A stretch of DNA of 64,000 nt from Cupriavidus sp. MP-37 (GTDB lineage: Bacteria; Pseudomonadota; Gammaproteobacteria; Burkholderiales; Burkholderiaceae): positions 953,001 to 1,017,000 of the forward strand of contig NZ_CP085344.1 in the NCBI RefSeq assembly GCF_020618415.1. Reading direction: 5' to 3'. The first letter of the stretch is position 1; the number at the start of each line of letters is the position of its first letter. Under the pieces are notes generated by a model, which had not been told where the DNA came from, made no database searches, and saw only the letters and a program-made list of their open reading frames with translations. This document shows positions 16,957-27,022 of the stretch, piece after piece. The translations under genes were made by a program, and so were the position numbers.

Positions 16957-16981
16957 GCTTGATGCCGAAGCAGAGAGATCG

Positions 16982-17482
16982 TCAGGCACCAGCCTTGGCG
17001 TGATGCACGCCGGTCGAGCCAAAGCCGCCCGCGCCGCGTTCGCTGTCCTGGCTGAATGCCTCCACCGTCGAGAACACCGGCCGCAGCACCGGCACGAACA
17101 TCATCTGTGCAATGCGCTCGCCCGGCTGGATCACGATCGGTTCCGTGCCCGGCGCGTTGCGGTTCCAGACGCTGACCATGATCTGGCCCTGGTAGTCGGC
17201 ATCGATCACGCCGATCGAATTGCCCAGCACCAGCCCCTTCTTGTGGCCCAGTCCCGAGCGCGGCACGATGGTCGCCGCCATGTACGGGTTGCCCATGTGC
17301 ACCGCGATGCCGGCCGGCACCAGCTGCGCGGGCGTGCCCGCTGCGATCGCGACGGGCGCGTCGACGCAGGCATGCAGGTCGATGGCGGCCGCCATCTCGC
17401 TCTGGTAGGCGGGCAGGCCCCATTCGTTCAGGCGCGCATCGAGCACCTTGATTTCGACGGTCGGGTTCAGAGGCTGGGTCAT
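16982..17482 (-). CDS. dut: dUTP diphosphatase
   Basis: A 166-residue trimeric-type dUTPase, hydrolysing dUTP to dUMP and pyrophosphate to keep uracil out of DNA. All five motifs are visible: AAIDLHAC (1), PRSGLGHKKGLVLGNSIG (2), GVIDADYQGQIMVSVWN (3, catalytic Asp and Tyr), PGERIAQMMFVPV (4) and ERGAGGFGSTG (5, C-terminal lid). ATG 17482 gives the expected N-terminus MTQPLNPTVEIKVLD. It lies 29 bp downstream of coaBC in the same orientation, the usual dut-dfp linkage. Confidence 0.97.
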   Translation of the reverse strand: MTQPLNPTVEIKVLDARLNEWGLPAYQSEMAAAIDLHACVDAPVAIAAGTPAQLVPAGIAVHMGNPYMAATIVPRSGLGHKKGLVLGNSIGVIDADYQGQIMVSVWNRNAPGTEPIVIQPGERIAQMMFVPVLRPVFSTVEAFSQDSERGAGGFGSTGVHHAKAGA

Positions 17483-17511
17483 AAAGGATCTCGGGGAATG
17501 CGTTGCAAAAG

Positions 17512-18714
17512 TCAGGGCCGCGCGCGCCCGGGCAGGCGCTGGCCGATCGCCGCGACTAGCTGGCGTGCCAGCGACAGCTTGTCGGCGCGCGGCAGCCGCG
17601 TCATGCCGGCGGCGTCGAACAGCACGATCTCGTTGTCGTCCAGGCCGAAGGTGTGGTGGCCGATATTGCCCACCAGCAGCGGCACGCCCTTGCGCTGGCG
17701 CTTCTGCTCGCCGTACTGCTCCAGGTTCTCGCTTTCGGCGGCAAAGCCGACGCAGTAGGGCGCGTCGGCACGGGCCGCGACCGCGGCCAGGATGTCGGGG
17801 TTCTGCACGAACTGCAGCGTTGGCGTATCGGTGTCGCTGGCCTTCTTCAGCTTCTGCTGAGCGACCTCGGCCGGGCGCCAGTCCGCCACCGCGGCCACCG
17901 CGACAAAGACATCGACGCCGGGCAGCTGCGCCATCACCGCGTCATGCATCTGCTGCGCGCTGCGCACGTCGGTGCGCACCACGCCGCGCGGCGTGGGCAG
18001 GCCGGTGGGGCCGGCCACCAGTAGCACTTCGGCGCCGGCCTCGCGCGCCGCGCGCGCGATCGAGAAGCCCATTTTGCCGGAGGACAGGTTGGTGATGCCG
18101 CGCACCGGGTCGATCGCCTCGAAGGTGGGCCCGGCGGTGATCAGCATGCGCTTGCCTTGCAGCGGCTTGGGCTGGAAGAAGGCGATGATGTCGTCGAGCA
18201 GCTCTTCGGGCTCGAGCATGCGGCCGTCGCCGACTTCGCCGCAAGCCTGGTCGCCGCTGCCCGGCCCCAGGATCACCACGCCGTCGGCGCGCAGCTGGGC
18301 GGCGTTGCGCTGGGTGGCGGGGGCGGCCCACATCTGGCGGTTCATCGCCGGCGCCACCAGCAGCGGGCAGTCGCGCGCGATGCACAGCGTGCTCAGCAGG
18401 TCGTCGCACAGGCCGTTGGCCAGCCGCGCCATGAAGTCGGTGGAGGCAGGGGCGACGACGATGGCGTCGGCCTCGCGCGAGAGGTCGATATGCGCCATGT
18501 TGTTGTCGATGCGCGCATCCCATTGCGACAGGAACACCGGCCGGCCGGACAGCGCCTGCATCGTCACCGGCGTGATGAAATGCGTCGCCGCCTCGGTCAT
18601 GGCCACCTGCACGGTGGCGCCGGCCTTGGTCAGCAGCCGGACCAGTTCGGCCGACTTGTAGCAGGCGATGCCGCCGGTCAGGCCGAGAACGATGTGCTTG
18701 CCGCGCAAATCCAT
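17512..18714 (-). CDS. coaBC: Bifunctional phosphopantothenoylcysteine decarboxylase / phosphopantothenate-cysteine ligase
   Basis: The 400-residue fusion catalyses two steps of coenzyme A synthesis. The CoaC flavoprotein half (residues 1-190) has GLTGGIACYKSAELVR, the PAMNRQMW substrate loop near 126 and the catalytic Cys in GDQACGEVGDGRM near 160. The CoaB half has ITAGPTFEAIDPVRGITNLSSGKMGFSIA and VAAVADWRP. Residue order and length are those of standard Dfp proteins. The gene is between lspA and dut on the same strand and is likely part of the ribF-ileS-lspA-coaBC-dut run. Confidence 0.97.
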   Translation of the reverse strand: MDLRGKHIVLGLTGGIACYKSAELVRLLTKAGATVQVAMTEAATHFITPVTMQALSGRPVFLSQWDARIDNNMAHIDLSREADAIVVAPASTDFMARLANGLCDDLLSTLCIARDCPLLVAPAMNRQMWAAPATQRNAAQLRADGVVILGPGSGDQACGEVGDGRMLEPEELLDDIIAFFQPKPLQGKRMLITAGPTFEAIDPVRGITNLSSGKMGFSIARAAREAGAEVLLVAGPTGLPTPRGVVRTDVRSAQQMHDAVMAQLPGVDVFVAVAAVADWRPAEVAQQKLKKASDTDTPTLQFVQNPDILAAVAARADAPYCVGFAAESENLEQYGEQKRQRKGVPLLVGNIGHHTFGLDDNEIVLFDAAGMTRLPRADKLSLARQLVAAIGQRLPGRARP

Positions 18715-18761
18715 GGTGAGGAACCTGGCTGGGGAGGGAAGGGGAATGGTAGCGGCGCCGC

Positions 18762-19292
18762 TCAGTGCTTGCGCACCCGCCGCAGCTCATCGACGATCAG
18801 CAGCACCGCGCCGACCGTGATCGCGCAGTCCGCGACATTGAAAGCCGGCCAGTGATAGCGGCCCACGTAGAAGTCCAGGAAATCGATCACGTGGCCGTAG
18901 ACCACGCGGTCGATCACGTTGCCGACCGCGCCGCCCAGGATCAGCGACACCGCGAAGCAGAACAGCCGCTGGCCGGTATGGCGGTACAGCAGCCAGACGA
19001 TAAACGCGCCGACCACCACGCCCAGTCCGGTGAAGAACCAGCGCTGCCAGCCGCCGGCATCCGCCAGGAAGCTGAACGCCGCGCCCTTGTTGTAGACCAG
19101 CACCAGGTTGAAGAAGCCGGTCACCGGGCGCGACTCGCCGTAGCTGAAGCTGCGCACGATCACGATCTTGAAGAACTGGTCGAGCAGCACCACCAGCAGC
19201 GCAAAGGCCATCCACAGCAGCGGGGTGGTGCCGCTGGCAGCCTTGTTGTTGCGGCGCGCCGGGCGCGCCGAACGGGACGTGGTCGATGCCAT
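18762..19292 (-). CDS. lspA: Lipoprotein signal peptidase (signal peptidase II)
   Basis: A 176-residue inner-membrane aspartyl protease that removes lipoprotein signal peptides after lipidation. Four hydrophobic segments are visible, and the catalytic Asp residues sit in [10 protein letters not shown] and FNVADCAIT. The N-terminal 25 residues ([17 protein letters not shown]) form a basic cytosolic extension. Its ATG at 19292 shares a base with the ileS stop (TGATG), so the two genes are translationally coupled, as in most proteobacteria. Confidence 0.97.
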   Translation of the reverse strand: MASTTSRSARPARRNNKAASGTTPLLWMAFALLVVLLDQFFKIVIVRSFSYGESRPVTGFFNLVLVYNKGAAFSFLADAGGWQRWFFTGLGVVVGAFIVWLLYRHTGQRLFCFAVSLILGGAVGNVIDRVVYGHVIDFLDFYVGRYHWPAFNVADCAITVGAVLLIVDELRRVRKH

Positions 19293-22183
19293 CAGGCATG
19301 GCTCCTGTGTTCGCCGGCGCCGAACAGGTTGCTGTCGCAGCGGCCGCAGAGGGTGGGATGGTCGGGGTTGTGGCCGACGTCGGCGCGGTAGTGCCAGCAG
19401 CGCTCGCACTTGGCATGCGCCGACGGCGTTACCGTCACCAGCAGGTCGCCGGCCTCGGGCGCGGGCGCGACCTTGGCCGACGAGGTCAGCAGCACGAAGC
19501 GCAGGTCGTCGCCCAGGCTTTGCAGCGCCTCCAGCACCGGACCGCCGGCCTGGATGGTCAGCTCGGCCTGCAGCGACGAGCCGATCTCGCCTTCCACGCG
19601 CACCGCTTCCAGCTGACGCGTGACCTCGGCGCGCACCTCGCGCAGCGTATGCCATTTCTGCAGCAGGTCGTCGGCGTCGTCGACTTCCGGCACGGCGTAG
19701 TAGGTGCTGGTGAAGATGGTGTCGGTGTGCGCGGTGCCGTGGGCGAACACCTGCCACGCTTCCTCGGCGGTGAACGACAGGAACGGCGCCATCCAGTGCA
19801 GCATCGCCTGGGTGATGTGATACAGCGCGTTCTGCGCCGCGCGGCGCGCCTTCGAATCCGGCGCGGTGGTGTACAGGCGGTCCTTCAGCACGTCGAGGTA
19901 GAAGCCGCCCAGGTCTTCGGAGCAGAAGGTCTGCAGCTTGGCCACCACCGGGTGGAATTCGTACGCTTCGTAGTGCGACAGCACTTCCTTCTGCAGCTGC
20001 GCGGTCAGCGCCACGGCGTAGCGGTCGATCTCCAGCCACTCGGCGGCCGGCAGCGCGTGCTTGCCGTGGTCATAGTCGGACAGGTTCGACAGCAGGAAGC
20101 GCAGCGTATTGCGGATGCGGCGATAGCCTTCCACCACGCGCTTGAGGATCTCGTCGGAGATCGACAGCTCGCCGGAGTAATCGGTCGATGCCACCCACAG
20201 GCGGATGATCTCGGCGCCCATCTTGTTGGCGATGTCCTGCGGCGAGACGGTATTGCCGATCGACTTGGACATCTTGCGGCCTTCGCCGTCGACGGTGAAG
20301 CCGTGCGTCAGCAGCGCCTTGTAGGGCGGCTTGCCATACAGCATCGACGCGGTCAGCAGCGACGAGTGGAACCAGCCGCGGTGCTGGTCCGAGCCTTCCA
20401 GGTACAGGTCGGCCAGGCGGCCGTCGGCGTCGTCGGCGGCCGCGTCGTACAGGTCGTCGCGGTGCGAGCCGCGGATCACGGTCCAGTGCGTGGTACCGGA
20501 ATCGAACCAGACGTCGAGCGTGTCGCGGTTCTTCTCATACTGGCTGGCTTCGTCCCCCAGTAGTTCGGCCGGGTCCAGCGTCTGCCACGCTTCGATGCCG
20601 TGCTGCTCGACGCGCTGGGCGATCGCTTCCAGCAGTTCAGGCGTGCGCGGGTGCAGCGCGCCGGTTTCCTTGTGCACGAAGAACGCCATCGGCACGCCCC
20701 ACTGGCGCTGGCGCGACAGGGTCCAGTCCGGGCGGTGGGCGATCATGTTGTGCAGGCGCTGCTTGCCCCACGACGGATAGAACTCGGTCGCCTCGATGCC
20801 GGCCAGCGCGGTCTCGCGCAGCGTCGGCACGGGCTTGCCGTTTGCCTCGGCCGGGTCCACGTCCATGCCCGCGAACCACTGCGAGGTGGCGCGGTAGATG
20901 ATAGGCGTCTTGTGGCGCCAGCAGTGCATGTAGCTGTGGGTGTACTTGTGCGAGTTGAACAGGTTGCCCGATTCCTGCAGCGCCTCGACGATCCTGGGGT
21001 TGGCATCCCAGATCGACAGGCCGCCGAACAGCGGCAGCGTGCCGGCGTAGACGCCGTTGCCCATCACCGGGCTGATGATGTCGCTGTCGGGCATGCCGTG
21101 CGCCTTGCACGACTGGAAGTCTTCCACGCCGTACGCCGGCGCGGAGTGCACGATGCCCGAGCCGGTATCGGTGGTGACGTAGTCGCCGAGGTAGACCGGC
21201 GACAGGCGGTCATAGCCCGCGTCCATCTTGGCCAGCGGGTGGTGGAAGCGGATTTCCGACAGCGCGGCGCCGGTGGCCGTGGCGATCACCTTGCCCTCCA
21301 GCGCGTAGACCTTCAGTTGTTCCTCGACGCGCTCGGTCGCCAGGATCAGGTAGCCGCGCGGCGTATCGACCAGCGCGTACTCCACCTCGGGATGCACGTT
21401 CAGCGCCTGGTTGCTCGGGATGGTCCACGGCGTGGTGGTCCAGATCACGATCCAGCCCGGTTTGGCGTTGATCTGGTCGACCGGCAGCTTGAACGCGTGC
21501 GCCAGCTTGTCGGCCTCGGCGAACGGAAAGCCCACGTCGATCGACAGGTCGACCTTGTCCTTGTACTCGACTTCCGCCTCGGCCAGCGCCGAGCCGCAGT
21601 CGAAGCACCAGTTAACCGGCTTCAGGCCGCGGAACACATAGCCCTTTTCCATGATCTTGCCGAGCGCGCGCAGCTCGTCCGCCTCGTTGCGGAAGTTCAT
21701 GGTCAGGTAAGGATTGTCCCAGTCGCCGAGCACGCCCAGGCGCTCGAAGTCCACCCTCTGCCGCTGGATCTGCTCGGCGGCGTAGGCACGAGCCTTGGCC
21801 TGGACTTCCTGCACCGGCAGGCCCTTGCCGAACTTCTTCTCGATCTGGATCTCGATCGGCATGCCATGGCAGTCCCAGCCCGGCACGTAGACGGCGTCGA
21901 GGCCGGTCAGGCCGCGCGCCTTGATGATCATGTCCTTGAGCACCTTGTTGACGGCGTGGCCGATATGGATATCGCCGTTGGCATACGGGGGGCCGTCGTG
22001 CAGCACGAACTTCTTCGCGCCCTTGCGCGCCGCGCGGATCTTCTTGTAGAGCTGCTTGTCCTGCCATTGCTTGACCCATTGCGGCTCGCGCTTGGGCAGG
22101 TCGCCACGCATCGGGAAAGGCGTGTCGAGCAGGTTGACGGGATACTTGTTCTTCTCGGGCTTGGCGCGTTTGTCGTCAGACAT
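19292..22183 (-). CDS. ileS: Isoleucyl-tRNA synthetase
   Basis: The 963-residue class I synthetase charges tRNA-Ile. HIGH lies at residues 73-76 within [12 protein letters not shown], the editing (CP1) domain spans about 200-400, and KMSKSIGNT lies near residue 625. The C-terminus carries the zinc-binding [12 protein letters not shown] and LCGRCDSN pairs of cysteines, so this is the bacterial IleS1 type. No T-box is seen in the 120-bp leader. It is followed without a gap by lspA. Confidence 0.98.
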   Translation of the reverse strand: MSDDKRAKPEKNKYPVNLLDTPFPMRGDLPKREPQWVKQWQDKQLYKKIRAARKGAKKFVLHDGPPYANGDIHIGHAVNKVLKDMIIKARGLTGLDAVYVPGWDCHGMPIEIQIEKKFGKGLPVQEVQAKARAYAAEQIQRQRVDFERLGVLGDWDNPYLTMNFRNEADELRALGKIMEKGYVFRGLKPVNWCFDCGSALAEAEVEYKDKVDLSIDVGFPFAEADKLAHAFKLPVDQINAKPGWIVIWTTTPWTIPSNQALNVHPEVEYALVDTPRGYLILATERVEEQLKVYALEGKVIATATGAALSEIRFHHPLAKMDAGYDRLSPVYLGDYVTTDTGSGIVHSAPAYGVEDFQSCKAHGMPDSDIISPVMGNGVYAGTLPLFGGLSIWDANPRIVEALQESGNLFNSHKYTHSYMHCWRHKTPIIYRATSQWFAGMDVDPAEANGKPVPTLRETALAGIEATEFYPSWGKQRLHNMIAHRPDWTLSRQRQWGVPMAFFVHKETGALHPRTPELLEAIAQRVEQHGIEAWQTLDPAELLGDEASQYEKNRDTLDVWFDSGTTHWTVIRGSHRDDLYDAAADDADGRLADLYLEGSDQHRGWFHSSLLTASMLYGKPPYKALLTHGFTVDGEGRKMSKSIGNTVSPQDIANKMGAEIIRLWVASTDYSGELSISDEILKRVVEGYRRIRNTLRFLLSNLSDYDHGKHALPAAEWLEIDRYAVALTAQLQKEVLSHYEAYEFHPVVAKLQTFCSEDLGGFYLDVLKDRLYTTAPDSKARRAAQNALYHITQAMLHWMAPFLSFTAEEAWQVFAHGTAHTDTIFTSTYYAVPEVDDADDLLQKWHTLREVRAEVTRQLEAVRVEGEIGSSLQAELTIQAGGPVLEALQSLGDDLRFVLLTSSAKVAPAPEAGDLLVTVTPSAHAKCERCWHYRADVGHNPDHPTLCGRCDSNLFGAGEHRSHA

Positions 22184-22303
22184 TTCGATTCTCAGGGCAA
22201 TTCGGTTGGCGCGCGGCCGGCGCTGGGCCGGCGGGCGCGCGTGAAGACTGGGGCAGGCGGCGTGCGAACCGGGCCCGCGCAGCGGGATGCGGGGCGCCGG
22301 CCG

Positions 22304-23308
22304 CTATCTAATTCGGTCGGTGGCCGAGGTGGCGAAATCGCGGCTGCCGCTGCCTTCCGCCGCCGCCGCGGCGCCTGGCGCCGTCAGGCCGAAGAAGGCG
22401 CGTGCGTCGGCGCTGTCCTTGGCGATCGCGGCGGTGAGTTCGTCCAGGGAGTCGAAGCGCGCTTCGTCGCGCAGCTTCTTCATGAACTCGACCCGCACCA
22501 GCTTGCCGTACAGGCTTTCATTGAAATCGAACAGGTGGACTTCGAGCAGCACCCGGCCGGCGTCCTCGATGGTGGGGCGCACACCGATGCTGGCCACGCC
22601 GGGCAGCGGATGCCCGGCGATGCCGTGCACCTGCACCACGAAGATGCCGCTGACCGCGGGCCGCTTGTGCGAAATGCGCAGGTTCAGCGTCGGGAAGCCG
22701 AGGTCGCGGCCCAGCTTGCGCCCGTGGATCACGTGGCCGCTGATGGCGTAGCCATGGCCGAGCAGGCGCCGAGCATGTTCCAGGTCGCCCTCGGCCAGCG
22801 CCTGGCGCACCGCCGAACTCGAGATGCGGATGCCGCCTTCGGACACCGAGCCCATCTGCTCGACATCGAAGCCGTAGCGGCGTCCGGCCTCCTGCAGATA
22901 GGCAAAATCTCCGGCGCGTTTGGCGCCGAAGCGGAAATCGTCGCCGACCAGCAGCCAGCGGGTATGCAGGCCATGCCAGAGCACGTTCTCGACGAATTCC
23001 TGCGGCGACTGGCCGGCAAAGTGGGCGTTGAAGTGTTCCACCACCACGCGGTCCACGCCGTTGCGGCGCAGGCTTTCGAGCTTGTCGCGCAGCAGCGCGA
23101 TCCGGGTGGGGGCCTTGTCCGGCGTGAAGAACTCGCGCGGATGCGGCTCGAAGGTCATCACGCACAGCGGCAGGCCGCGCGCGTCCGCCGCCGCGCGCGC
23201 ACGCGCGAGCAGCGACTGGTGGCCGCGATGCACACCGTCGAAATTGCCGATGGTGAGCGCGCAGGGCGCCCGGCTCTCGGCGTTGGGCAGGCCGCGGAAG
23301 ACTTTCAC
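22304..23308 (-). CDS. ribF: Bifunctional riboflavin kinase / FAD synthetase
   Basis: The N-terminal nucleotidyltransferase (FAD synthetase) domain shows TIGNFDGVHRGHQ near residue 20 and VGDDFRFGAKRAGD near 115; the C-terminal riboflavin kinase domain shows GHVIHGRKLGRDLGFPTLNL and GVASIGVRPTIEDAGRVLLEVHLFDF. The protein makes FMN and FAD. The frame is open to 23470. A perfect TATAAT lies on this strand at 23348-23343 and overlaps the ATG at 23344, so a GTG at 23308 (VKVFRGLPNAES) is the better start, giving 334 residues; the ATG at 23344 would add 12. It heads the ileS-lspA run. Confidence 0.92.
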   Translation of the reverse strand: MKVFRGLPNAESRAPCALTIGNFDGVHRGHQSLLARARAAADARGLPLCVMTFEPHPREFFTPDKAPTRIALLRDKLESLRRNGVDRVVVEHFNAHFAGQSPQEFVENVLWHGLHTRWLLVGDDFRFGAKRAGDFAYLQEAGRRYGFDVEQMGSVSEGGIRISSSAVRQALAEGDLEHARRLLGHGYAISGHVIHGRKLGRDLGFPTLNLRISHKRPAVSGIFVVQVHGIAGHPLPGVASIGVRPTIEDAGRVLLEVHLFDFNESLYGKLVRVEFMKKLRDEARFDSLDELTAAIAKDSADARAFFGLTAPGAAAAAEGSGSRDFATSATDRIR

Positions 23309-23578
23309 GGGGACGGCGGGAAACGATTCGGGTAAAGCGAGCATTATAAGGCGAATGGATCGGCTTGCCGCTGCTGCGGCCCGGGCCGGTCCCCGCGCTG
23401 CGGCTTTTGTGCCGCAACCGGCCCTCCCGCCATGGCGCGATGCCGCAAAAGGCGGCATGATAGGCGCCACTTTGGCTCACTACGGTGGCTCAGTCGGTGG
23501 CTCACTGCGATGGCTCACGGGCCAGCCGCAGGCGTCGCCCCGCGGCGTGCCCGATCCTGGCCCATTCCTGATTCCCAG

Positions 23579-25393
23579 TTGAAAGCGCTGACCTATCGGT
23601 TTTTTTCCCGGCTCCTGCCCCGGGGCCTGCCTCAGTCGAGCGCCCAGCTCGACGTCGAAACGCGCGCCAAGCTGATGGCGATCGTGCACAAGAATGCGCC
23701 TACCGCCATCGTCGCCTCGGTGCTGCTGCCCGCGCTGACCACCATCGGCTTCTGGAACGACGTCAGCCGCGCCGCGCTGCTGGGCTGGTGCGCGGTGATG
23801 CTGCTGCTCACCACCGGCGGGCTGTGGTTCTACATCGGCTACCAGCGCGACCACGCCCTGATGAGCCGTTCCGCGCACACACGCAAGTGGTGGAACAACA
23901 TGCGCGCGGTCGCTTTCCTGACTGGCGTCACCTGGGGCAGTTCGGCGCTGCTGCATTTGTATACAGGCTCGCCGGTATTCTCGAGCGTGCTGTACCTGCT
24001 GACGCTCGGGGTGCTGGCCGGCGGCGCGGTATCGCAGGCGCCGGTGCCGTCAAACCTGGTCTACGCCGGCGTGCCGATCCTGGTGCCGAACCTGCTGATG
24101 GCGGAATTTGCCTTCCCCGGCCATGGCGTCTATGTGCAGGGCCTGCTGGCGATCTACGCGCTAATGCTGTCGCGCCACGCCTTCAACCTGCAGGTCACGC
24201 TGGTGCGCGCGATCCAGCTGGAGGGCGACAGCCGGCGCCTGGCCAAGCAGTTCCAGGACGAAAAGGAGCGCGCGCTGCATGCCAGCGAAGAGAAATCGCG
24301 CTTCCTGGCCGCGGCCAGCCATGACCTGCGCCAGCCGGTGCATGCGCTGGTGATGCTGGTCGAGGCGCTGCGCGCGCGCAACCAGTCGAGCGCGCTGCAT
24401 CCGCTGGTGGAGCAGGTGGCGGCGGGCACCCAGACCATCGACCTGCTGTTCCGCTCGCTGCTGGACCTGTCCAAGCTCGAAGGGCGCAAGGTGCTGCCGA
24501 CGCTGGAACCGTGCGAGCTGGGCGCGCTGATCCGCGACGTGATGAGCCAGTTTGCCGCCGATGCGCGCGAAAGCGGGCTGACCCTGACCCCGCGCGTACC
24601 GGATGAGCTGTACGCGATGGCCGAACCGGTGCTGCTGCGCCGGGCACTGTTCAACCTGGTGCAGAACGCGCTGCGATATACCCAGCGCGGCGGCGTGCTG
24701 GTGACCGCGCGCCAGCGCCGCAAGAACGTGCGGCTGGAGGTGTGGGACACCGGCGCCGGGGTCACGCCCGAGCATCTGCCGGACATCTTCTCGCCGTACT
24801 ACCAGGTCCATAACCCGCAGCGCGATCCGTCGCAGGGGCTGGGCCTGGGGCTGGCGATCTTCAAGGAATGCGTGCGGCTGATGCGGGGCACCTATGGCGT
24901 GCGCTCGGTGCCGGGCAAGGGCTCGGTGTTCTGGTTCGCGCTGGCGCCGGTGCCGGCCGAGACCGTCGCCAGCGTGCGCGAGATGCGCGCCATGGCGCAG
25001 GCCGAGGAGGCCAAGCCCGACCGGCTGCAGGGCACGGTGCTGGTGGTCGACGACGACAGCCAGATCCGCAAGGCCTGGATTGCGCTGATGGAGGCCTGGG
25101 GCATCCGCGTGGCCTGCGCCGCGCATGGTGCCGAGGCCGACAAGCTGTTTGCCCAGGGCCTGCGCCCGGACATCATCTTCTGCGACCTGCGCCTGCCCGG
25201 CAGCGAGAACGGCCTGGACCTGCTCGAGCGCTGGCAGAACACGCAGCCGCAGGCGCGCAGCGCATTGCTGACGGGGGATTTGAAATCCGCCGCGCTGGCC
25301 GCGGCGGAAGAGGCGGGATATTTCGTGCTGCCCAAGCCGGTGGATCCGGCCTCGCTGCGGATGCTGCTGCGGCGCTGGCTGCGGCCCGCCTAG
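23579..25393 (+). CDS. Hybrid sensor histidine kinase / response regulator
   Basis: The protein has about six hydrophobic N-terminal segments over residues 30-200 (7TM-like membrane sensor), then a dimerisation/phosphoacceptor domain with the H-box AAASHDLRQPVHALVML, an ATPase domain with N-box NALRYTQRGG, DTGAGV and GLGLGLAI, and a C-terminal receiver (VLVVDDDSQIRK, phospho-Asp in IIFCDLRLPG, LTGD, Lys in LPKPVDP). Start is uncertain: the frame is open from 23432, and I chose TTG 23579 (LKALTYRFFSR) since upstream residues look non-coding; ATG 23510 is possible. It converges on a LuxR-type regulator gene with a 48-bp gap; the two probably form one pathway. Signal unknown. Confidence 0.9.
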   Translation: MKALTYRFFSRLLPRGLPQSSAQLDVETRAKLMAIVHKNAPTAIVASVLLPALTTIGFWNDVSRAALLGWCAVMLLLTTGGLWFYIGYQRDHALMSRSAHTRKWWNNMRAVAFLTGVTWGSSALLHLYTGSPVFSSVLYLLTLGVLAGGAVSQAPVPSNLVYAGVPILVPNLLMAEFAFPGHGVYVQGLLAIYALMLSRHAFNLQVTLVRAIQLEGDSRRLAKQFQDEKERALHASEEKSRFLAAASHDLRQPVHALVMLVEALRARNQSSALHPLVEQVAAGTQTIDLLFRSLLDLSKLEGRKVLPTLEPCELGALIRDVMSQFAADARESGLTLTPRVPDELYAMAEPVLLRRALFNLVQNALRYTQRGGVLVTARQRRKNVRLEVWDTGAGVTPEHLPDIFSPYYQVHNPQRDPSQGLGLGLAIFKECVRLMRGTYGVRSVPGKGSVFWFALAPVPAETVASVREMRAMAQAEEAKPDRLQGTVLVVDDDSQIRKAWIALMEAWGIRVACAAHGAEADKLFAQGLRPDIIFCDLRLPGSENGLDLLERWQNTQPQARSALLTGDLKSAALAAAEEAGYFVLPKPVDPASLRMLLRRWLRPA

Positions 25394-25441
25394 GGCGAGC
25401 GGCGGGCGCTCCAGGCTGGCTGGGTAGGAAAAGGGCTCGCC

Positions 25442-26101
25442 TTACTGGCGCAGCCGGAACCGTTCCATGCGTGACATCACCTGCATGCGGGTGCGCACGC
25501 CCAGGCGCTGCAGGATGGCGGACACGTGTTCCTTGACGGTGTTTTCGGTCAGCCCCAGCCGCCGCGCGATCACCTTGTTGGGCAGGCCTTCCAGCACCAG
25601 CGCCAGCACCGAACCCTGGCGCGGCGTCAGGCCCAGTTCCGCGGGCGTGACCGGGATGCCGTGGGCCGGGCCGAACGATTGCGCGCGCCCGTTGAGGGCT
25701 TCATCGGTGGGGAAGGCGGTGTCGCCGGCCAGCACCTTGCGCACCGCGGCGGTGAAGGCATTGGCATCCAGGTGCTTGCCGACGAAGCCGCACGCCGACA
25801 GCGCGCGGGCGCGGCCGACGATTTCAGGCGTGGCCTCGGCCGACATGAAGATAAAGCGCGCACCCGGGATGACGGTCTTGAACGTCTGCATGGCATCGAA
25901 GCCGGTACCGTCGTTCAGCCAGATATCGAGCAGCACGATATCGGGGCGCAAGCCCTGCTGCAGGCTGGCCAGGGCCTCGCGGGCGCTGCCGGCGGCATGG
26001 ACTGCCACATCCGGCATGACTTCGGCCAGAAAGGCGGTGGTCCCTGACAAGGCCATAGGATGATCATCGACCACCAACAACGTCGGTGCAGCGTTCGACA
26101 T
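25442..26101 (-). CDS. LuxR/NarL-family response regulator
   Basis: A 219-residue regulator with an N-terminal receiver (LLVVDDHPMALSGT, phospho-Asp in DIVLLDIWLNDGTG, Ser/Ala switch in FIFMSAEAT, Lys in GFVGKHLDANAF) and a C-terminal LuxR helix-turn-helix (LTPRQGSVLALVLEGLPNKVIARRLGLTENTVKEHVSAILQRLGV). It faces the hybrid kinase gene tail-to-tail and is likely its partner or competitor for phosphate; the kinase's own receiver suggests a branched relay. Targets unknown. Confidence 0.93.
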   Translation of the reverse strand: MSNAAPTLLVVDDHPMALSGTTAFLAEVMPDVAVHAAGSAREALASLQQGLRPDIVLLDIWLNDGTGFDAMQTFKTVIPGARFIFMSAEATPEIVGRARALSACGFVGKHLDANAFTAAVRKVLAGDTAFPTDEALNGRAQSFGPAHGIPVTPAELGLTPRQGSVLALVLEGLPNKVIARRLGLTENTVKEHVSAILQRLGVRTRMQVMSRMERFRLRQ

Positions 26102-26341
26102 GCGAATTCCCGTTCAAATATCCCGTTTCGTCCTTGTTGTCACCTCTCCGGAGGACCTGTGTCATGCACAGGAATGGCGCGTGGACGTAGGGCCCACTCT
26201 ATCAGAGGGGGCGAAGCGTCACAATCCGTCAATCGGGTGATAGGGCTTCGCTACCACAAGCGAGCGAATTGCCGCCTGTCCGGATTACGTGAATTAAGCA
26301 CGTACTGGTTTGGCTTTACCGGAGTTTAGCGCCCGCCTTGG

Positions 26342-26353
26342 TAGAATTGCGCG
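26342..26353 (+). promoter_or_regulatory. Candidate -10 element abutting purN
   Basis: TAGAAT (26342-26347) ends 6 bp before the purN ATG, and no Shine-Dalgarno sequence is present, so the start point would be at the start codon. The -35 region is weak. The 250-bp gap upstream contains no gene that I can support. Confidence 0.4.
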
Positions 26354-27022
26354 ATGAAAAAAATTGTTATCTTGATTTCCGGGCGAGGCTCCAATATGGA
26401 AGCCATCGTCCGTGCCTGCGCGAGCGGCGGCTGGCCCGCCCGCGTGGCGGCGGTGCTGTCGAACCGGCCGGACGCCGCGGGCTTGCAGTTTGCGCGCCAG
26501 CAAGGCATCGAAACCGGCGTGGTGGACCATCGCCAGCACCCCGACCGCGCCGCCTTCGACGCCGCGCTGGCCGAGGCCATCGACGCCCATGCGCCCGACC
26601 TGGTGGTGCTGGCGGGTTTCATGCGTATACTCACGCCCGGCTTTGTCGACCGCTACGCGGGGCGGCTGCTGAATATCCATCCGTCGCTGCTGCCATGCTT
26701 CCCCGGCCTGAATACCCACCAGCAGGCGCTGGATGCCGGTGTCAAGCTGCATGGCGCCACCGTGCATTTCGTGACACCGGAGCTGGATCATGGCCCGATC
26801 GTGATCCAGGCCGCGCTCGACGTGCTGCCGGCGGACACGCCCGCGACCCTGGCCGAGCGCCTGCTTGCGTGCGAGCACGTGATTTACCCCCGCGCCGTGC
26901 AGTGGTTCGTCGAGGACCGGCTGCAGCTCCACAACGGCGTTGTCAACGTTATCAACCCGGCCGAACCGCAATTGCTGATGGCCATCTCCGCCGCGACCCC
27001 GGCGGCAGGAGTCCAGGCATGA
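26354..27022 (+). CDS. purN: Phosphoribosylglycinamide formyltransferase 1
   Basis: PurN transfers a formyl group from 10-formyl-THF to GAR in purine synthesis. The 222-residue protein begins KKIVILISGRGSNMEAIV (phosphate-binding loop), has LAGFMRILTPGFVDRYAGRLLNIHPSLLPCFPGLNTHQQAL with the catalytic Asn-His pair, and VTPELDHGPIVIQAAL with the catalytic Asp. The start is ATG 26354 without a ribosome-binding site. Its stop overlaps the start of the rsmB-like gene (ATGA). Confidence 0.97.
   Translation: MKKIVILISGRGSNMEAIVRACASGGWPARVAAVLSNRPDAAGLQFARQQGIETGVVDHRQHPDRAAFDAALAEAIDAHAPDLVVLAGFMRILTPGFVDRYAGRLLNIHPSLLPCFPGLNTHQQALDAGVKLHGATVHFVTPELDHGPIVIQAALDVLPADTPATLAERLLACEHVIYPRAVQWFVEDRLQLHNGVVNVINPAEPQLLMAISAATPAAGVQA

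Noticed and set aside
20600..23335. 911-codon plus-strand frame opposite ileS and ribF
   Set aside because: Same reason: both ileS and ribF are intact on the minus strand with all catalytic motifs.
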